Assembly: GCF_019455385.1 (NCBI RefSeq)
Contig: NZ_JACOFR010000024.1
Coordinates: 1 to 64,000 of the forward strand
Direction: 5' to 3'
Length of the DNA stretch: 64,000 nt
Source of the DNA: Bradyrhizobium sp. BR 10289
Lineage (GTDB): Bacteria; Pseudomonadota; Alphaproteobacteria; Rhizobiales; Xanthobacteraceae
Shown here: positions 16,422-23,943 of the stretch, in pieces
Layout: the number at the start of each line of letters is the position of its first letter
Numbering within the stretch: the stretch's first letter is position 1
Notes under the pieces: generated by a model
What the model was told of the DNA's origin: nothing
What the model saw: the letters and a program-made list of their open reading frames with translations, nothing else
Databases searched by the model: none
Made by a program: the position numbers and the translations under genes

Positions 16422-16715
16422 ATGCTCGTCGAATCCGAACATCTCAAGCAGGCGCCGGCCGCCGAACCCGGCGATCGCGAGCGCATCATTCGTGCCGTGC
16501 TCGACGAGGTCAGGCCCAATCTCAAGCGCGACGGTGGTGATTGCGAGCTGCTTGAGATCGATGGCAACAAGATCATGGTCAGGCTCACCGGGGCCTGCGT
16601 GTTCTGCAAGCTCGCCAGCGCGACACTGGAGGGCATTCAGGCCCGCTTGGTCGAACGGCTCGGCGAGTTCGTCCGCCTAATTCCCGTCGCCGGAGCGGCC
16701 AAGCCTCGTCACTGA
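16422..16715 (+). CDS. nifU: NifU, short Nfu-type form (C-terminal domain only)
   Basis: A 97-residue protein consisting of the Nfu domain alone, with the cluster motif GACVFCKLAS (C-X2-C) after RDGGDCELLEIDGNKIMVRL. Full-length NifU has an IscU-like scaffold, a central BFD-type [2Fe-2S] domain and this domain; the first two are absent here. It carries clusters to nitrogenase proteins. It sits between iscA and nifS. The missing scaffold function may be supplied by SufBCD, and a BFD-type domain occurs at the end of NifE. Confidence 0.88.
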   Translation: MLVESEHLKQAPAAEPGDRERIIRAVLDEVRPNLKRDGGDCELLEIDGNKIMVRLTGACVFCKLASATLEGIQARLVERLGEFVRLIPVAGAAKPRH

Positions 16716-16744
16716 GCAGGCCTCGACACCGAGAGAGGGATTCC

Positions 16745-17941
16745 GTGCGGCCGATCTACCTCGACAACAACGCGACGACCCGCACGGACCCTTCCGTCGT
16801 CGCGGCGATGCTGCCGTTCTTCTCCGAGCAGTTCGGGAACGCGTCCTCGGCGCACGCCTTCGGTAGCGATGTCGCCCAGGCGGTAAGGGAAGCGCGGCGC
16901 AGCGTCCAGAGCCTGATCGGCGCAGCGTTCGATCACGAGATCGTCTTCACCTCGGGCGGGACCGAATCCGACAACGCCGCGATCCTGTCGGCGCTTGCCG
17001 TGCAGGAGGGGCGCGACGAGATCGTCATCTCCGCGGTGGAGCATCCCGCGGTGCTGTCGCTGGCCGAGGATCTCGCCCGCCGCGGCATCAGGAGCCACCT
17101 CATCCCGGTGGACAGGCGCGGCCGGCTCGACATCGAGGCCTACAGGCGCGCGCTCGGTCCGCGCACCGCGATCGCCTCCGTGATGTGGGCCAACAACGAG
17201 ACCGGCACGATCTTCCCGGTCGAGTTCCTGGCCAAGATGGCCCGTTCGGCCGGCGCGCTGTTTCACACCGATGCGGTGCAGGCGGCCGGACGGATTCCGA
17301 TCAATCTGAGCGCCACCGAGATCGACATGCTCTCGCTCTCCGGCCACAAGCTGCATGGTCCCAAGGGGATCGGCGCGCTCTACCTGCGCAAGGGCACGAA
17401 GTTCAAGCCGCTGATCCTGGGGGGGCCGCAGGAACGCCGCCGCCGCGCCGGCACCGAAAACGTTCCGGGCATCGTCGGTCTCGGCAAGGCGGCCGAACTC
17501 GCCGCCGGCCAACTCGAGCAGGAGCGGACCGGGATCGCCGCGCTGCGCGACCGGCTGGAGCAGGGGATATTGCGGCTCGGCCACTGCATGGTGCTGGGCG
17601 ATGTCAAGAACCGGCTGCCGAATACGTCGAACATCGCCTTCGAGTACGTCGAGGGCGAGGCGATCATCCACCATCTGAACCGCGCCGGCATTGCAGCCTC
17701 GCTGGGATCGGCCTGCGCATCGGGGTCGATGGAGCCGTCGCACGTGCTGCGTGCGATGCACGTGCCGCCACAGGCGCTGCGCGGCGCGATCCGCTTTTCG
17801 CTGTCCCGCGAAACCACGGCGGACGAAATCGGCCGCGTCCTGCACGTGCTGCCGGACATCCTATCGAAACTGAGAGCATTGTCTCCTTCGTGGCAAGAGC
17901 GCGCGAGCGACACCTCTCTGACCGAGGAGCTCAGCTCATGA
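16745..17941 (+). CDS. nifS: NifS, group I cysteine desulfurase
   Basis: A 398-residue PLP enzyme that supplies sulfur for nitrogenase Fe-S clusters. The PLP lysine is in LSLSGHKLHGPKG and the catalytic cysteine in SLGSACASGSMEPSHVL, the long-loop NifS type. The start is GTG 16745 with GAGAGAGG upstream, and the protein begins MRPIYLDNNATTRTDP as in the family. The stop overlaps the nifT start (ATGA). Confidence 0.96.
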   Translation: MRPIYLDNNATTRTDPSVVAAMLPFFSEQFGNASSAHAFGSDVAQAVREARRSVQSLIGAAFDHEIVFTSGGTESDNAAILSALAVQEGRDEIVISAVEHPAVLSLAEDLARRGIRSHLIPVDRRGRLDIEAYRRALGPRTAIASVMWANNETGTIFPVEFLAKMARSAGALFHTDAVQAAGRIPINLSATEIDMLSLSGHKLHGPKGIGALYLRKGTKFKPLILGGPQERRRRAGTENVPGIVGLGKAAELAAGQLEQERTGIAALRDRLEQGILRLGHCMVLGDVKNRLPNTSNIAFEYVEGEAIIHHLNRAGIAASLGSACASGSMEPSHVLRAMHVPPQALRGAIRFSLSRETTADEIGRVLHVLPDILSKLRALSPSWQERASDTSLTEELSS

Positions 17942-18159
17942 AAGTCATGATTCGCCGTTCGCCGGAGACCGGCCTGTCGATCTACGTTCCGAAGAAGGAT
18001 CTCGAGGAGCCGATCGTCGAATCCGAGCATGAGACGCTGTGGGGCGGCTGGATCAAGATCGCCAATGGCTGGGTGCTCGACTTGCCGCAGATGGCCGCCG
18101 ATACCAACCTGCCGATCACTATTAACGCCAAGAAGCGCGGTGGCGAGGGAGACGAGTGA
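17938..18159 (+). CDS. nifT: NifT/FixU
   Basis: A 73-residue NifT/FixU protein: MKVMIRRSPETGLSIYVPKK, then LWGGWIKIANGWVLDLP. It is a small beta-rich protein found in many nif clusters with no firm function. It overlaps nifS by 4 bases and the next gene by 1 base, so translation of all three is likely coupled. Confidence 0.92.
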   Translation: MKVMIRRSPETGLSIYVPKKDLEEPIVESEHETLWGGWIKIANGWVLDLPQMAADTNLPITINAKKRGGEGDE

Positions 18160-19025
18160 TGAACGCGCCGGTTCCGCAGATCGATTTTGCCAACCCAGCA
18201 GATGCCGAAGCCATCCTTCGCGGCGTTGTCGCGCGGCTGCGCGGCGGCGACGTCATTCCCTATCTCGGACCGGGCGTCGTCGAGCTCGCGGCACCTGCCG
18301 TGCCGATGAACCCGGAGGCGCTGGCGGCTTTCTTCGGTACCAAGGTCGCATTGCCACGCCGCGCCCGCGGCAATGCCTGGGCCTCCGCGCAGCACATCGA
18401 GAGCACCAGGCACCGCGCCACCGTGACAGCATTGATGGCGGATGCGTTTGCCAGTCCGGTGGCACCGACCGCGCTGCATCGCCATCTTGCCACCATGCCG
18501 CTGCCGCTGATCGTCGACAGCTGGTACGACGGTGCGATGCGCAGCGCGCTCGCCGGGCGCGGGGACTGGGGCGAAATCCAGGGCATCACCCGCGCCGGCA
18601 TCGGCGAGGACCGCTGGTACCGCTTCTATGATGCCGACGGCCAGGAGGTCGACCGCGCCAAGGCCGGCACCTGGACCACGATCCTTTACAAGCCTCACGG
18701 CAGCGTGGCGCCGGCCAAGAACTTCCTGATTTCGGACGCCGACTATGTCGAAGTGCTGACCGAAATCGACATCCAGACGCCGATCCCGGACGAGGTCAAG
18801 GCGCGACGCACCGGCCGCAGCTTTCTGTTCCTCGGCTGCCGCTTCAACGACCAGCTCCTGCGCACCTACGCACGACAGGTCTCGAAGCGTTCGACCGACA
18901 CCCACTATGCCGTTGTCGAGCCCGACACGCTGTCGAAGAACGAGCTGCGCTTCCTGGTGAGCCAGGGCCTGACTCCGCTTGCAATCCCGCTTGCACGCGC
19001 GGTCGAGATCGTACTGGCGGGCTGA
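18159..19025 (+). CDS. SIR2-like domain protein at the end of the nifS-nifT unit
   Basis: A 288-residue protein with the pattern of the SIR2-like (SIR2_2) superfamily: LRGGDVIPYLGPGV near the N-terminus (nucleotide-loop position), LYKPHGSV in the middle and SFLFLGCRFNDQLLRTYARQ later. The superfamily binds NAD and includes NADases and deacylases. It starts at ATG 18159, whose A is the last base of the nifT stop (TGATG). An inverted repeat follows its stop and then the nifB promoter. Linkage to NAD metabolism, nitrogenase modification or defence is open. Confidence 0.7.
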   Translation: MNAPVPQIDFANPADAEAILRGVVARLRGGDVIPYLGPGVVELAAPAVPMNPEALAAFFGTKVALPRRARGNAWASAQHIESTRHRATVTALMADAFASPVAPTALHRHLATMPLPLIVDSWYDGAMRSALAGRGDWGEIQGITRAGIGEDRWYRFYDADGQEVDRAKAGTWTTILYKPHGSVAPAKNFLISDADYVEVLTEIDIQTPIPDEVKARRTGRSFLFLGCRFNDQLLRTYARQVSKRSTDTHYAVVEPDTLSKNELRFLVSQGLTPLAIPLARAVEIVLAG

Positions 19026-19050
19026 TCCTCCATCGAGTTTCCGATCTGAC

Positions 19051-19083
19051 GATCTTCGCGCGGGCTGTCTTCGCGCGAAGATC
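19051..19083 (+). terminator. Perfect 12-bp hairpin after the SIR2-like gene
   Basis: GATCTTCGCGCG and its exact complement flank a 9-base loop, starting 26 bases after the SIR2-like stop and upstream of the nifB enhancer. There is no T run, so it may be a factor-dependent terminator or a 3' stabiliser. Confidence 0.55.
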
Positions 19084-19121
19084 CCGCGCGCATCGATGCA
19101 TCTCGTCGACGATGTCGCGTC

Positions 19122-19137
19122 TGTCACCTTTCCAACA
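19122..19137. promoter_or_regulatory. NifA upstream activator site of nifB
   Basis: TGTCACCTTTCCAACA is an exact TGT-N10-ACA, 76 bases upstream of the nifB -24 element. A near match (TGT-N10-ACC) lies 9 bases before it. Confidence 0.7.
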
Positions 19138-19213
19138 CGCGTTGACAACCCGACATTCCGTCATGAGCGCGCTAACTCCTTGATGCAAGCGAAGAAAGTC
19201 GCAGGCGCGGCGG

Positions 19214-19229
19214 TGGCATGCGGGTTGCT
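19214..19229 (+). promoter_or_regulatory. Sigma-54 -24/-12 promoter of the nifB operon
   Basis: TGGCAT-GCGGG-TTGCT matches the consensus, 85 bases before ATG 19314. Confidence 0.85.
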
Positions 19230-19313
19230 AATACCTTTCTAGAACGACTCTTAGGACGCTTCTCGAAATCAGAGCCCCGCAAATCTGTTCGGCCTGCAAG
19301 GAGAACTGAGCAC

Positions 19314-20876
19314 ATGGACGTTTCAGCGCAACACGACGCCAGCAGCAACGGTCACGTTGCGGAAGTCGGCGAGATCATGCAGGCCATCGCCGAGCACAAG
19401 GGCTGCGGCACCACCGGCGGCAGCGGCAAGGCAAGCTGCGGGTCGCAGGCGGGGCAGGGCGATCTGCCGACCGAGATCTGGGAGAAGGTGAAGAACCACC
19501 CCTGCTACAGCGAAGAGGCGCATCATCACTACGCGCGCATGCATGTGGCGGTCGCGCCGGCCTGCAACATCCAGTGCAACTACTGCAATCGCAAATACGA
19601 TTGCGCCAATGAATCGCGCCCCGGTGTGGTCAGCGAGAAGCTGACGCCTGAGCAGGCCGCCAAGAAGGTGTTGGCCGTCGCCTCCACCATTCCGCAGATG
19701 ACCGTGCTCGGCATCGCCGGCCCCGGCGATCCCCTTGCCAACCCGGAAAAGACCTTCAAGACGTTCGAGCTGATCTACAATACCGCACCCGACATCAAGC
19801 TGTGCCTGTCGACCAACGGCCTCATGCTACCCGATCATGTCGACACCATCGCCAAGTACAATGTCGACCACGTCACCATCACCATCAACATGGTCGATCC
19901 CGAGATTGGCGCGAAGATCTACCCCTGGATCTTCTACAAGCACAAGCGTTACACGGGCTACGAGGCCGCCAAGATCCTCACCGATCGGCAGCTGCAGGGC
20001 CTGGAGATGCTCACCGAGCGAGGCATCCTCTGCAAGGTCAACTCGGTGATGATCCCTGGCATCAACGACCAGCACCTGGTCGAGGTCAACCGGGCCGTGA
20101 AGTCGCGCGGCGCCTTCCTGCACAACATCATGCCGCTGATCTCGGCGCCCGAGCACGGCACCGTGTTCGGCCTGAACGGACAGCGCGGCCCGAGCGCGCA
20201 GGAGCTGAAGGCGTTGCAGGATTCCTGCGAAGGCGAGATGAACATGATGCGGCATTGCCGCCAGTGTCGCGCCGATGCGGTCGGCCTGCTCGGCGAGGAT
20301 CGCAGCGCCGAGTTCACCACCGAGAAGATCATGGCTATGGAGGTCAAATACGACGCCGAGACCCGCAAGGCGTATCAGGAAAAGGTCGAGGAGGAACGCG
20401 TCGCCAAGGTCGCCGCCAAGCAGGAAGAACTGGCCGAGCTCGCAGGCCGTTCCAGCGACATCAAGGTCTTGGCCGCGGTCGCGACCAAGGGCTCAGGCCT
20501 GATAAACGAGCATTTCGGGCATGCCAAGGAGTTCCAGGTCTATGAACTCTCGACGGCGGGCGCGAAATTCGTCGGCCATCGCCGCGTCGATCTCTACTGC
20601 CAGGGCGGCTATGGCGAGGAGGACAGCCTCGAGACCATCATCCGCGCCATCAATGACTGCCACGCGGTGTTCGTGGCCAAGATCGGCGGCTGCCCGAAGG
20701 GCGATTTGATCAAGGCCGGCATCGAGCCGGTCGATCAATATGCCCACGAGTTCATCGAGAAGTCGGCGATCGCCTGGTTCAAGGCCTATCTCGACAAGGT
20801 CAACAGCGGCGAGATCGAGCACGTGGAGCGCGGCGATGCCGCCATCCGCCAGGGCGCGCTGATTTCGGCGGCTTGA
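19314..20876 (+). CDS. nifB: NifB, radical SAM FeMo-cofactor core synthase
   Basis: A 520-residue NifB that fuses two [4Fe-4S] clusters into the 8Fe core, NifB-co. The radical SAM motif is C84-X3-C88-X2-C91 (CNIQCNYC) and extra conserved cysteines are in HCRQCRADAVGLLGED. The last 120 residues form a NifX-like domain (INEHFGHAKEFQVYE, AKIGGCPKGDLIKAG). The start at 19314 has AAGGAG upstream; an in-frame start at 19218 would overlap the promoter. It heads an operon with fdxN and at least a dozen further genes. Confidence 0.98.
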   Translation: MDVSAQHDASSNGHVAEVGEIMQAIAEHKGCGTTGGSGKASCGSQAGQGDLPTEIWEKVKNHPCYSEEAHHHYARMHVAVAPACNIQCNYCNRKYDCANESRPGVVSEKLTPEQAAKKVLAVASTIPQMTVLGIAGPGDPLANPEKTFKTFELIYNTAPDIKLCLSTNGLMLPDHVDTIAKYNVDHVTITINMVDPEIGAKIYPWIFYKHKRYTGYEAAKILTDRQLQGLEMLTERGILCKVNSVMIPGINDQHLVEVNRAVKSRGAFLHNIMPLISAPEHGTVFGLNGQRGPSAQELKALQDSCEGEMNMMRHCRQCRADAVGLLGEDRSAEFTTEKIMAMEVKYDAETRKAYQEKVEEERVAKVAAKQEELAELAGRSSDIKVLAAVATKGSGLINEHFGHAKEFQVYELSTAGAKFVGHRRVDLYCQGGYGEEDSLETIIRAINDCHAVFVAKIGGCPKGDLIKAGIEPVDQYAHEFIEKSAIAWFKAYLDKVNSGEIEHVERGDAAIRQGALISAA

Positions 20877-20886
20877 GGAGGGACCG

Positions 20887-21111
20887 ATGCCGTTCAAGAT
20901 CATTGCCTCGCAGTGCACGAGCTGTTCGGCCTGCGAGCCGGAATGCCCGAACGTCGCCATCCGCGAGAAGGGCGGGACCTTCGTGATCGACCCGAAGAAG
21001 TGCACCGAATGCATCGGCCATTTCGATGAGCCGCAATGCGTGGCGGTGTGCCCGGTCGACAATACCTGCGTCATCGATACGTCACTGCCGCGCTACCAGG
21101 CGCCTGCTTGA
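20887..21111 (+). CDS. fdxN: FdxN, 2[4Fe-4S] ferredoxin
   Basis: A 74-residue ferredoxin with CTSCSACEPECPN and CTECIGHFDEPQCVAVCPVD, the second motif with the longer spacing typical of FdxN. FdxN proteins feed electrons to nitrogenase reductase or to NifB. It is 10 bases after nifB, the usual nifB-fdxN arrangement. Confidence 0.94.
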   Translation: MPFKIIASQCTSCSACEPECPNVAIREKGGTFVIDPKKCTECIGHFDEPQCVAVCPVDNTCVIDTSLPRYQAPA

Positions 21112-21121
21112 GGGGGATGGG

Positions 21122-21430
21122 ATGAACTTCACGATCACACCGGCGGCGCAGAAATTCATGCGCATGATGCTCCGGGTCGACGGGGGCGCGGGCAGCGGCT
21201 TCCGCCTCGCGGTCAGTCCGGGCGGCTGCTCCGGCCTTGCCGCCGACATCCACGTGCTCGCCGAGCCCCGGGCCGGCGATGCCGTGGTCGAGCGCGACGG
21301 CGTCAAGCTGTTCCTGCCGGCCGAAAGCCGGCTGCTGCTTGACGGCGTGACCATCGATTTCGCGGATACGCCGACCCAGACCGGGCTCGTGTTCCACGAT
21401 CCGAAGCAGGTCTCCTGCGGACATCACTGA
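21122..21430 (+). CDS. HesB/IscA-like protein (second copy, third Cys replaced)
   Basis: A 102-residue A-type carrier homologue. C36 (PGGCSGLAAD) and C99 (QVSCGHH) are present, but the last ligand of the usual C-X-C pair is His101. The N-terminus is MNFTITPAAQKFMRMML. It follows fdxN after 10 bases. The altered ligand set may change cluster binding or make it a dedicated carrier; only the residue change is seen directly. Confidence 0.88.
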   Translation: MNFTITPAAQKFMRMMLRVDGGAGSGFRLAVSPGGCSGLAADIHVLAEPRAGDAVVERDGVKLFLPAESRLLLDGVTIDFADTPTQTGLVFHDPKQVSCGHH

Positions 21431-21443
21431 ACAGGCGACAATC

Positions 21444-21974
21444 ATGCCCGACACGTTCGTCAGCCCGCAGGTCGAGATCAACGAGGCGCTGGTCACCAGC
21501 GCCTTGCTCGGACGCGGGCTGCCGACTGAAGCAGAACATCATCTGTGGGAGGCGGGGCTCTCCTATCACCTGGACGACATCGCGGAACGTCACCTGCGCG
21601 AGGCCGAGTCTCTCGCGCCCGGCCATGCTGCCGTGCTGATCGGCCTCTATCGCTTCTATTTCTACAAGGGGCGCCTCGCCGAGGCGCTCGATGTCGCCCG
21701 TCGCTGTCTGCTCAAAGCGGCGGAGGAGAACAATTTCTCGACCGATTGGCGCCGTGTCCGGGCAAGCGATGCCGAGTTCGGCCGCTACGAGAACATCCTT
21801 CCGCGTTTCTTCCTGTTTTCGTTGAAGGGCTACGCTTATTTGCAGATGCGCCTCGGCGAGACCGAAGAGGGGCGTCTGGCGGTTGAGAAGCTGCTGGAGC
21901 TCGATCCTACCGACAAGATCGGCGCCAAGGTGTTGCTGGGTGTGCTCGAGCGCATGGGGCAGGACGATGACTGA
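21444..21974 (+). CDS. TPR-like nif protein (first copy)
   Basis: A 176-residue helical protein with tetratricopeptide-like helices: DIAERHLREAESLAPGHAAV, YRFYFYKGRLAEALDVARR and FSLKGYAYLQMRLGETEEG. It is paralogous to the protein at 28248-28727; both share a Tyr-X-Tyr/His-X-Tyr-X-Gly-Arg-Leu segment, an S/T-DWR motif and L(D)PT near the end. Protein-protein binding is likely; the partner is unknown. It is followed by the Fe-S LRV gene with an 8-base overlap. Confidence 0.75.
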   Translation: MPDTFVSPQVEINEALVTSALLGRGLPTEAEHHLWEAGLSYHLDDIAERHLREAESLAPGHAAVLIGLYRFYFYKGRLAEALDVARRCLLKAAEENNFSTDWRRVRASDAEFGRYENILPRFFLFSLKGYAYLQMRLGETEEGRLAVEKLLELDPTDKIGAKVLLGVLERMGQDDD

Positions 21975-22740
21975 CGACATCGACGAAGCCCTCGACTGGC
22001 AGGGGCAAGAGGTCGATTGCGCCGGATGTGCTCACCTGGCGCTCAACGGCGCCGGCGGCTGCCAGATCAGGCGTGCCTGCGTCAACGATCGCTATGCACG
22101 CCGCATCGACCGCTTCTTCAACTGGAATCCCGGCCTCGCCGACGGCTATCTCGGCCATCCGCATTTCGAGGTACGCGCGATCGCCGCAAAATTTGCCAAC
22201 GTGTTCCTGCTGCCGCCGCTGCTCGGCGATGCCGACGAGACCGTGCGCTGGAACGCCGTTCGCCGCCTGCCGAGGCGCTATGCGCTGCAACTGCGCGGGG
22301 ATCCGCATCGCGAGGTCAGGATGCGGGTTGCCACCCTGATCGACGGCGACGAGCTGCTGCCGATGGCGTCCGACGAGGACTATTACGTCCGCCTCGTCGT
22401 CGCGCGCAGACTGGCGCCGCTGCTGCTCGGCCGGATGATCAATGACGAGGAGGCGGAAGTGCGCCGCGTCGTGGCCCGGCGCGTTCCCGACGAATGGCTG
22501 CTCGGCATGATCAACGACCGGGACGCGGCCGTGCGGCTTGAGGTCGCGCAGCGCCTGTCGCCGCAGCTTCTGGCGCTGATGCGTCGCGATCCGGACTGGC
22601 GCATCCGCTACGAGGTTGCAAGCCGCGCGGCTGCCGGCGAACTCATGGGGCTGGTCGAAGACCAGGACGGCCTGGTGCGCGAGGTCGCGCGGTCGCGGGT
22701 GGCCGTGCGGCTGGAACGAGAAACGGGAGCGTCGCTATGA
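21967..22740 (+). CDS. 4Fe-4S leucine-rich-variant (LRV) repeat protein
   Basis: A 257-residue protein. An N-terminal Cys cluster (C18-X2-C21-X10-C32-X5-C38; VDCAGCAHL, GGCQIRRACVN) is followed by repeats of about 24 residues such as YYVRLVVARRLAPLLLGRM and VRRVVARRVPDEWLLGMI. This matches the [4Fe-4S] LRV protein known downstream of nifB in Azotobacter. The function is unproven; a right-handed solenoid carrying one Fe-S cluster is the known architecture. It overlaps both neighbours. Confidence 0.88.
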   Translation: MTDDIDEALDWQGQEVDCAGCAHLALNGAGGCQIRRACVNDRYARRIDRFFNWNPGLADGYLGHPHFEVRAIAAKFANVFLLPPLLGDADETVRWNAVRRLPRRYALQLRGDPHREVRMRVATLIDGDELLPMASDEDYYVRLVVARRLAPLLLGRMINDEEAEVRRVVARRVPDEWLLGMINDRDAAVRLEVAQRLSPQLLALMRRDPDWRIRYEVASRAAAGELMGLVEDQDGLVREVARSRVAVRLERETGASL

Positions 22741-23054
22741 GCAACATCGTCCGTGACAGCGACGTCGTCGAGCTGACGGCCGCGCCGTTCTTCAGCTTCG
22801 GCGAGAAGGTGCGGGCCAAGCGCACCATCCGCAACGACGGCACCTATGCCGGCAAGGAGATCGGTGACATTCTCGCCAAGAAGGGCGAGATCGGCTACGT
22901 GGTCTCGATCGGCACCTTCCTTCAGCAATTCTACATCTATGGCGTCGAATTCCTCGAAAGCGGCAACCGCGTCGGGATGAAGCGCAAGGAGCTCGACCCC
23001 GTCACTCCGCGTGATGCGGTGGAGGACATTCCGCTGCCGGAGGCTGCATCATGA
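22737..23054 (+). CDS. nifZ: NifZ (first copy of the pair)
   Basis: A 105-residue NifZ: FSFGEKVRAKRTIRNDGTYA, GEIGYVVSIGTFLQQFYIYG, VEFLESGNRVGMKRKEL. NifZ helps form the second P-cluster of the MoFe protein. It overlaps the LRV gene by 4 bases and the second nifZ by 4 bases. Confidence 0.92.
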   Translation: MSNIVRDSDVVELTAAPFFSFGEKVRAKRTIRNDGTYAGKEIGDILAKKGEIGYVVSIGTFLQQFYIYGVEFLESGNRVGMKRKELDPVTPRDAVEDIPLPEAAS

Positions 23055-23293
23055 TGATCGAACCCAAATTGCCGAAGTACCAATGGGGCCAGCGCGTGAA
23101 GGCGGCGGTGGACCTGCACAATGACGGCTCGTTTCCGGATGCGCCGGCCGAAGGTCTGCTCGTCGGGGTCGGCCACACCGGGGAGATCGTGCAGGTCGGC
23201 CGGCATACGGACGCCAATCTGCCGATCTATCTCGTCGAGTTCGGCGAGCGGCTGGTGGTCGGCTGCCTCGAAGAAGAAATCAGTCCGCTGTAG
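23051..23293 (+). CDS. NifZ-domain protein (second copy of the pair)
   Basis: An 80-residue NifZ-domain protein: KYQWGQRVKAAVDLHNDGSF, GHTGEIVQVG, LPIYLVEFGERLVVGCLEEE. It retains the fold but lacks the RTIRNDGTYA form of the first copy. It is coupled to the preceding nifZ by ATGA; ATG 23054 is an alternative start. Confidence 0.85.
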   Translation: MMIEPKLPKYQWGQRVKAAVDLHNDGSFPDAPAEGLLVGVGHTGEIVQVGRHTDANLPIYLVEFGERLVVGCLEEEISPL

Positions 23294-23303
23294 GGATGCC
23301 ACG

Positions 23304-23663
23304 ATGAATGCCGCGGTCCTCAGACGAGCCGATGCTGGTGTGCCGGCACATCCGAACGAGCTCGATTGCAGGCGAATCGAACGCGCGTTGAAGTCGCGGC
23401 AGCGTTATCGCTATGTCTCGCCGAACGTCGCTTGTGTCGCCGGCGGCTATTTGATCCAGAGCCCGTGCTGCTCACGGAACATCGACGCCGAGGGCGGCGT
23501 GATCGAAATCGCGCTGCTGCACTATGATTGCGCGAGCGCAACCTGGCATCTGCTCCGCAAAGATCACGAACGGGGCATCTGGATGCTGCACTCGACACAC
23601 CAGCGGCTCACCTCGGTGACCGATGTGCTGAACGTCGATCCCGAACGCGTGTTCTGGCAATAG
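23304..23663 (+). CDS. Conserved-looking unknown nif protein
   Basis: A 119-residue protein that I cannot name with confidence. Features are RRIERALKSRQRYRYVSPNV, SPCCSRNIDAEGG (a Cys pair) and a Trp/His-rich end with WHLLRKDHERGIWMLH and NVDPERVFWQ. It is soluble with no membrane segment. It lies 10 bases after the second nifZ and 10 bases before the next small gene, within the nifB operon. The rich aromatic content and invariant-looking blocks suggest a real conserved family linked to nif. Confidence 0.75.
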   Translation: MNAAVLRRADAGVPAHPNELDCRRIERALKSRQRYRYVSPNVACVAGGYLIQSPCCSRNIDAEGGVIEIALLHYDCASATWHLLRKDHERGIWMLHSTHQRLTSVTDVLNVDPERVFWQ

Positions 23664-23673
23664 GGGGAGCGGG

Positions 23674-23943
23674 ATGGCTTTGGCAGCGCACGAACTGACC
23701 GAGATCGAGCAGGCGCTCGCCGCACCGGATGCGGCGCCACAGGTCTTCTCGACCCTTCGTCAACGGTTTCCGCACCTCGCCTGGATCCGCTGCGATGCCT
23801 CCGACGTGACGGAGGCGCCGTTCCGCAGCTTTGGGCTGTTCGACCTGCATCTGCTCGACAGCGCCGATCACTGCGCGCAGATCACCGACGATCCGGCACG
23901 CGCGACCGGCATCGTACTGGCAAAGCGGGCGGTCAAGTCATGA
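23674..23943 (+). CDS. Small unknown nif-region protein
   Basis: An 89-residue acidic protein: LTEIEQALAAPDAAPQVFST, LRQRFPHLAWIRCDASDVTE, FRSFGLFDLHLLDSADHCAQ. It resembles small nif-linked proteins of unknown role (possibly DUF6129); this match is from memory and is tentative. It overlaps the next gene by 4 bases, suggesting it works with the DegT-fold protein. Confidence 0.7.
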   Translation: MALAAHELTEIEQALAAPDAAPQVFSTLRQRFPHLAWIRCDASDVTEAPFRSFGLFDLHLLDSADHCAQITDDPARATGIVLAKRAVKS

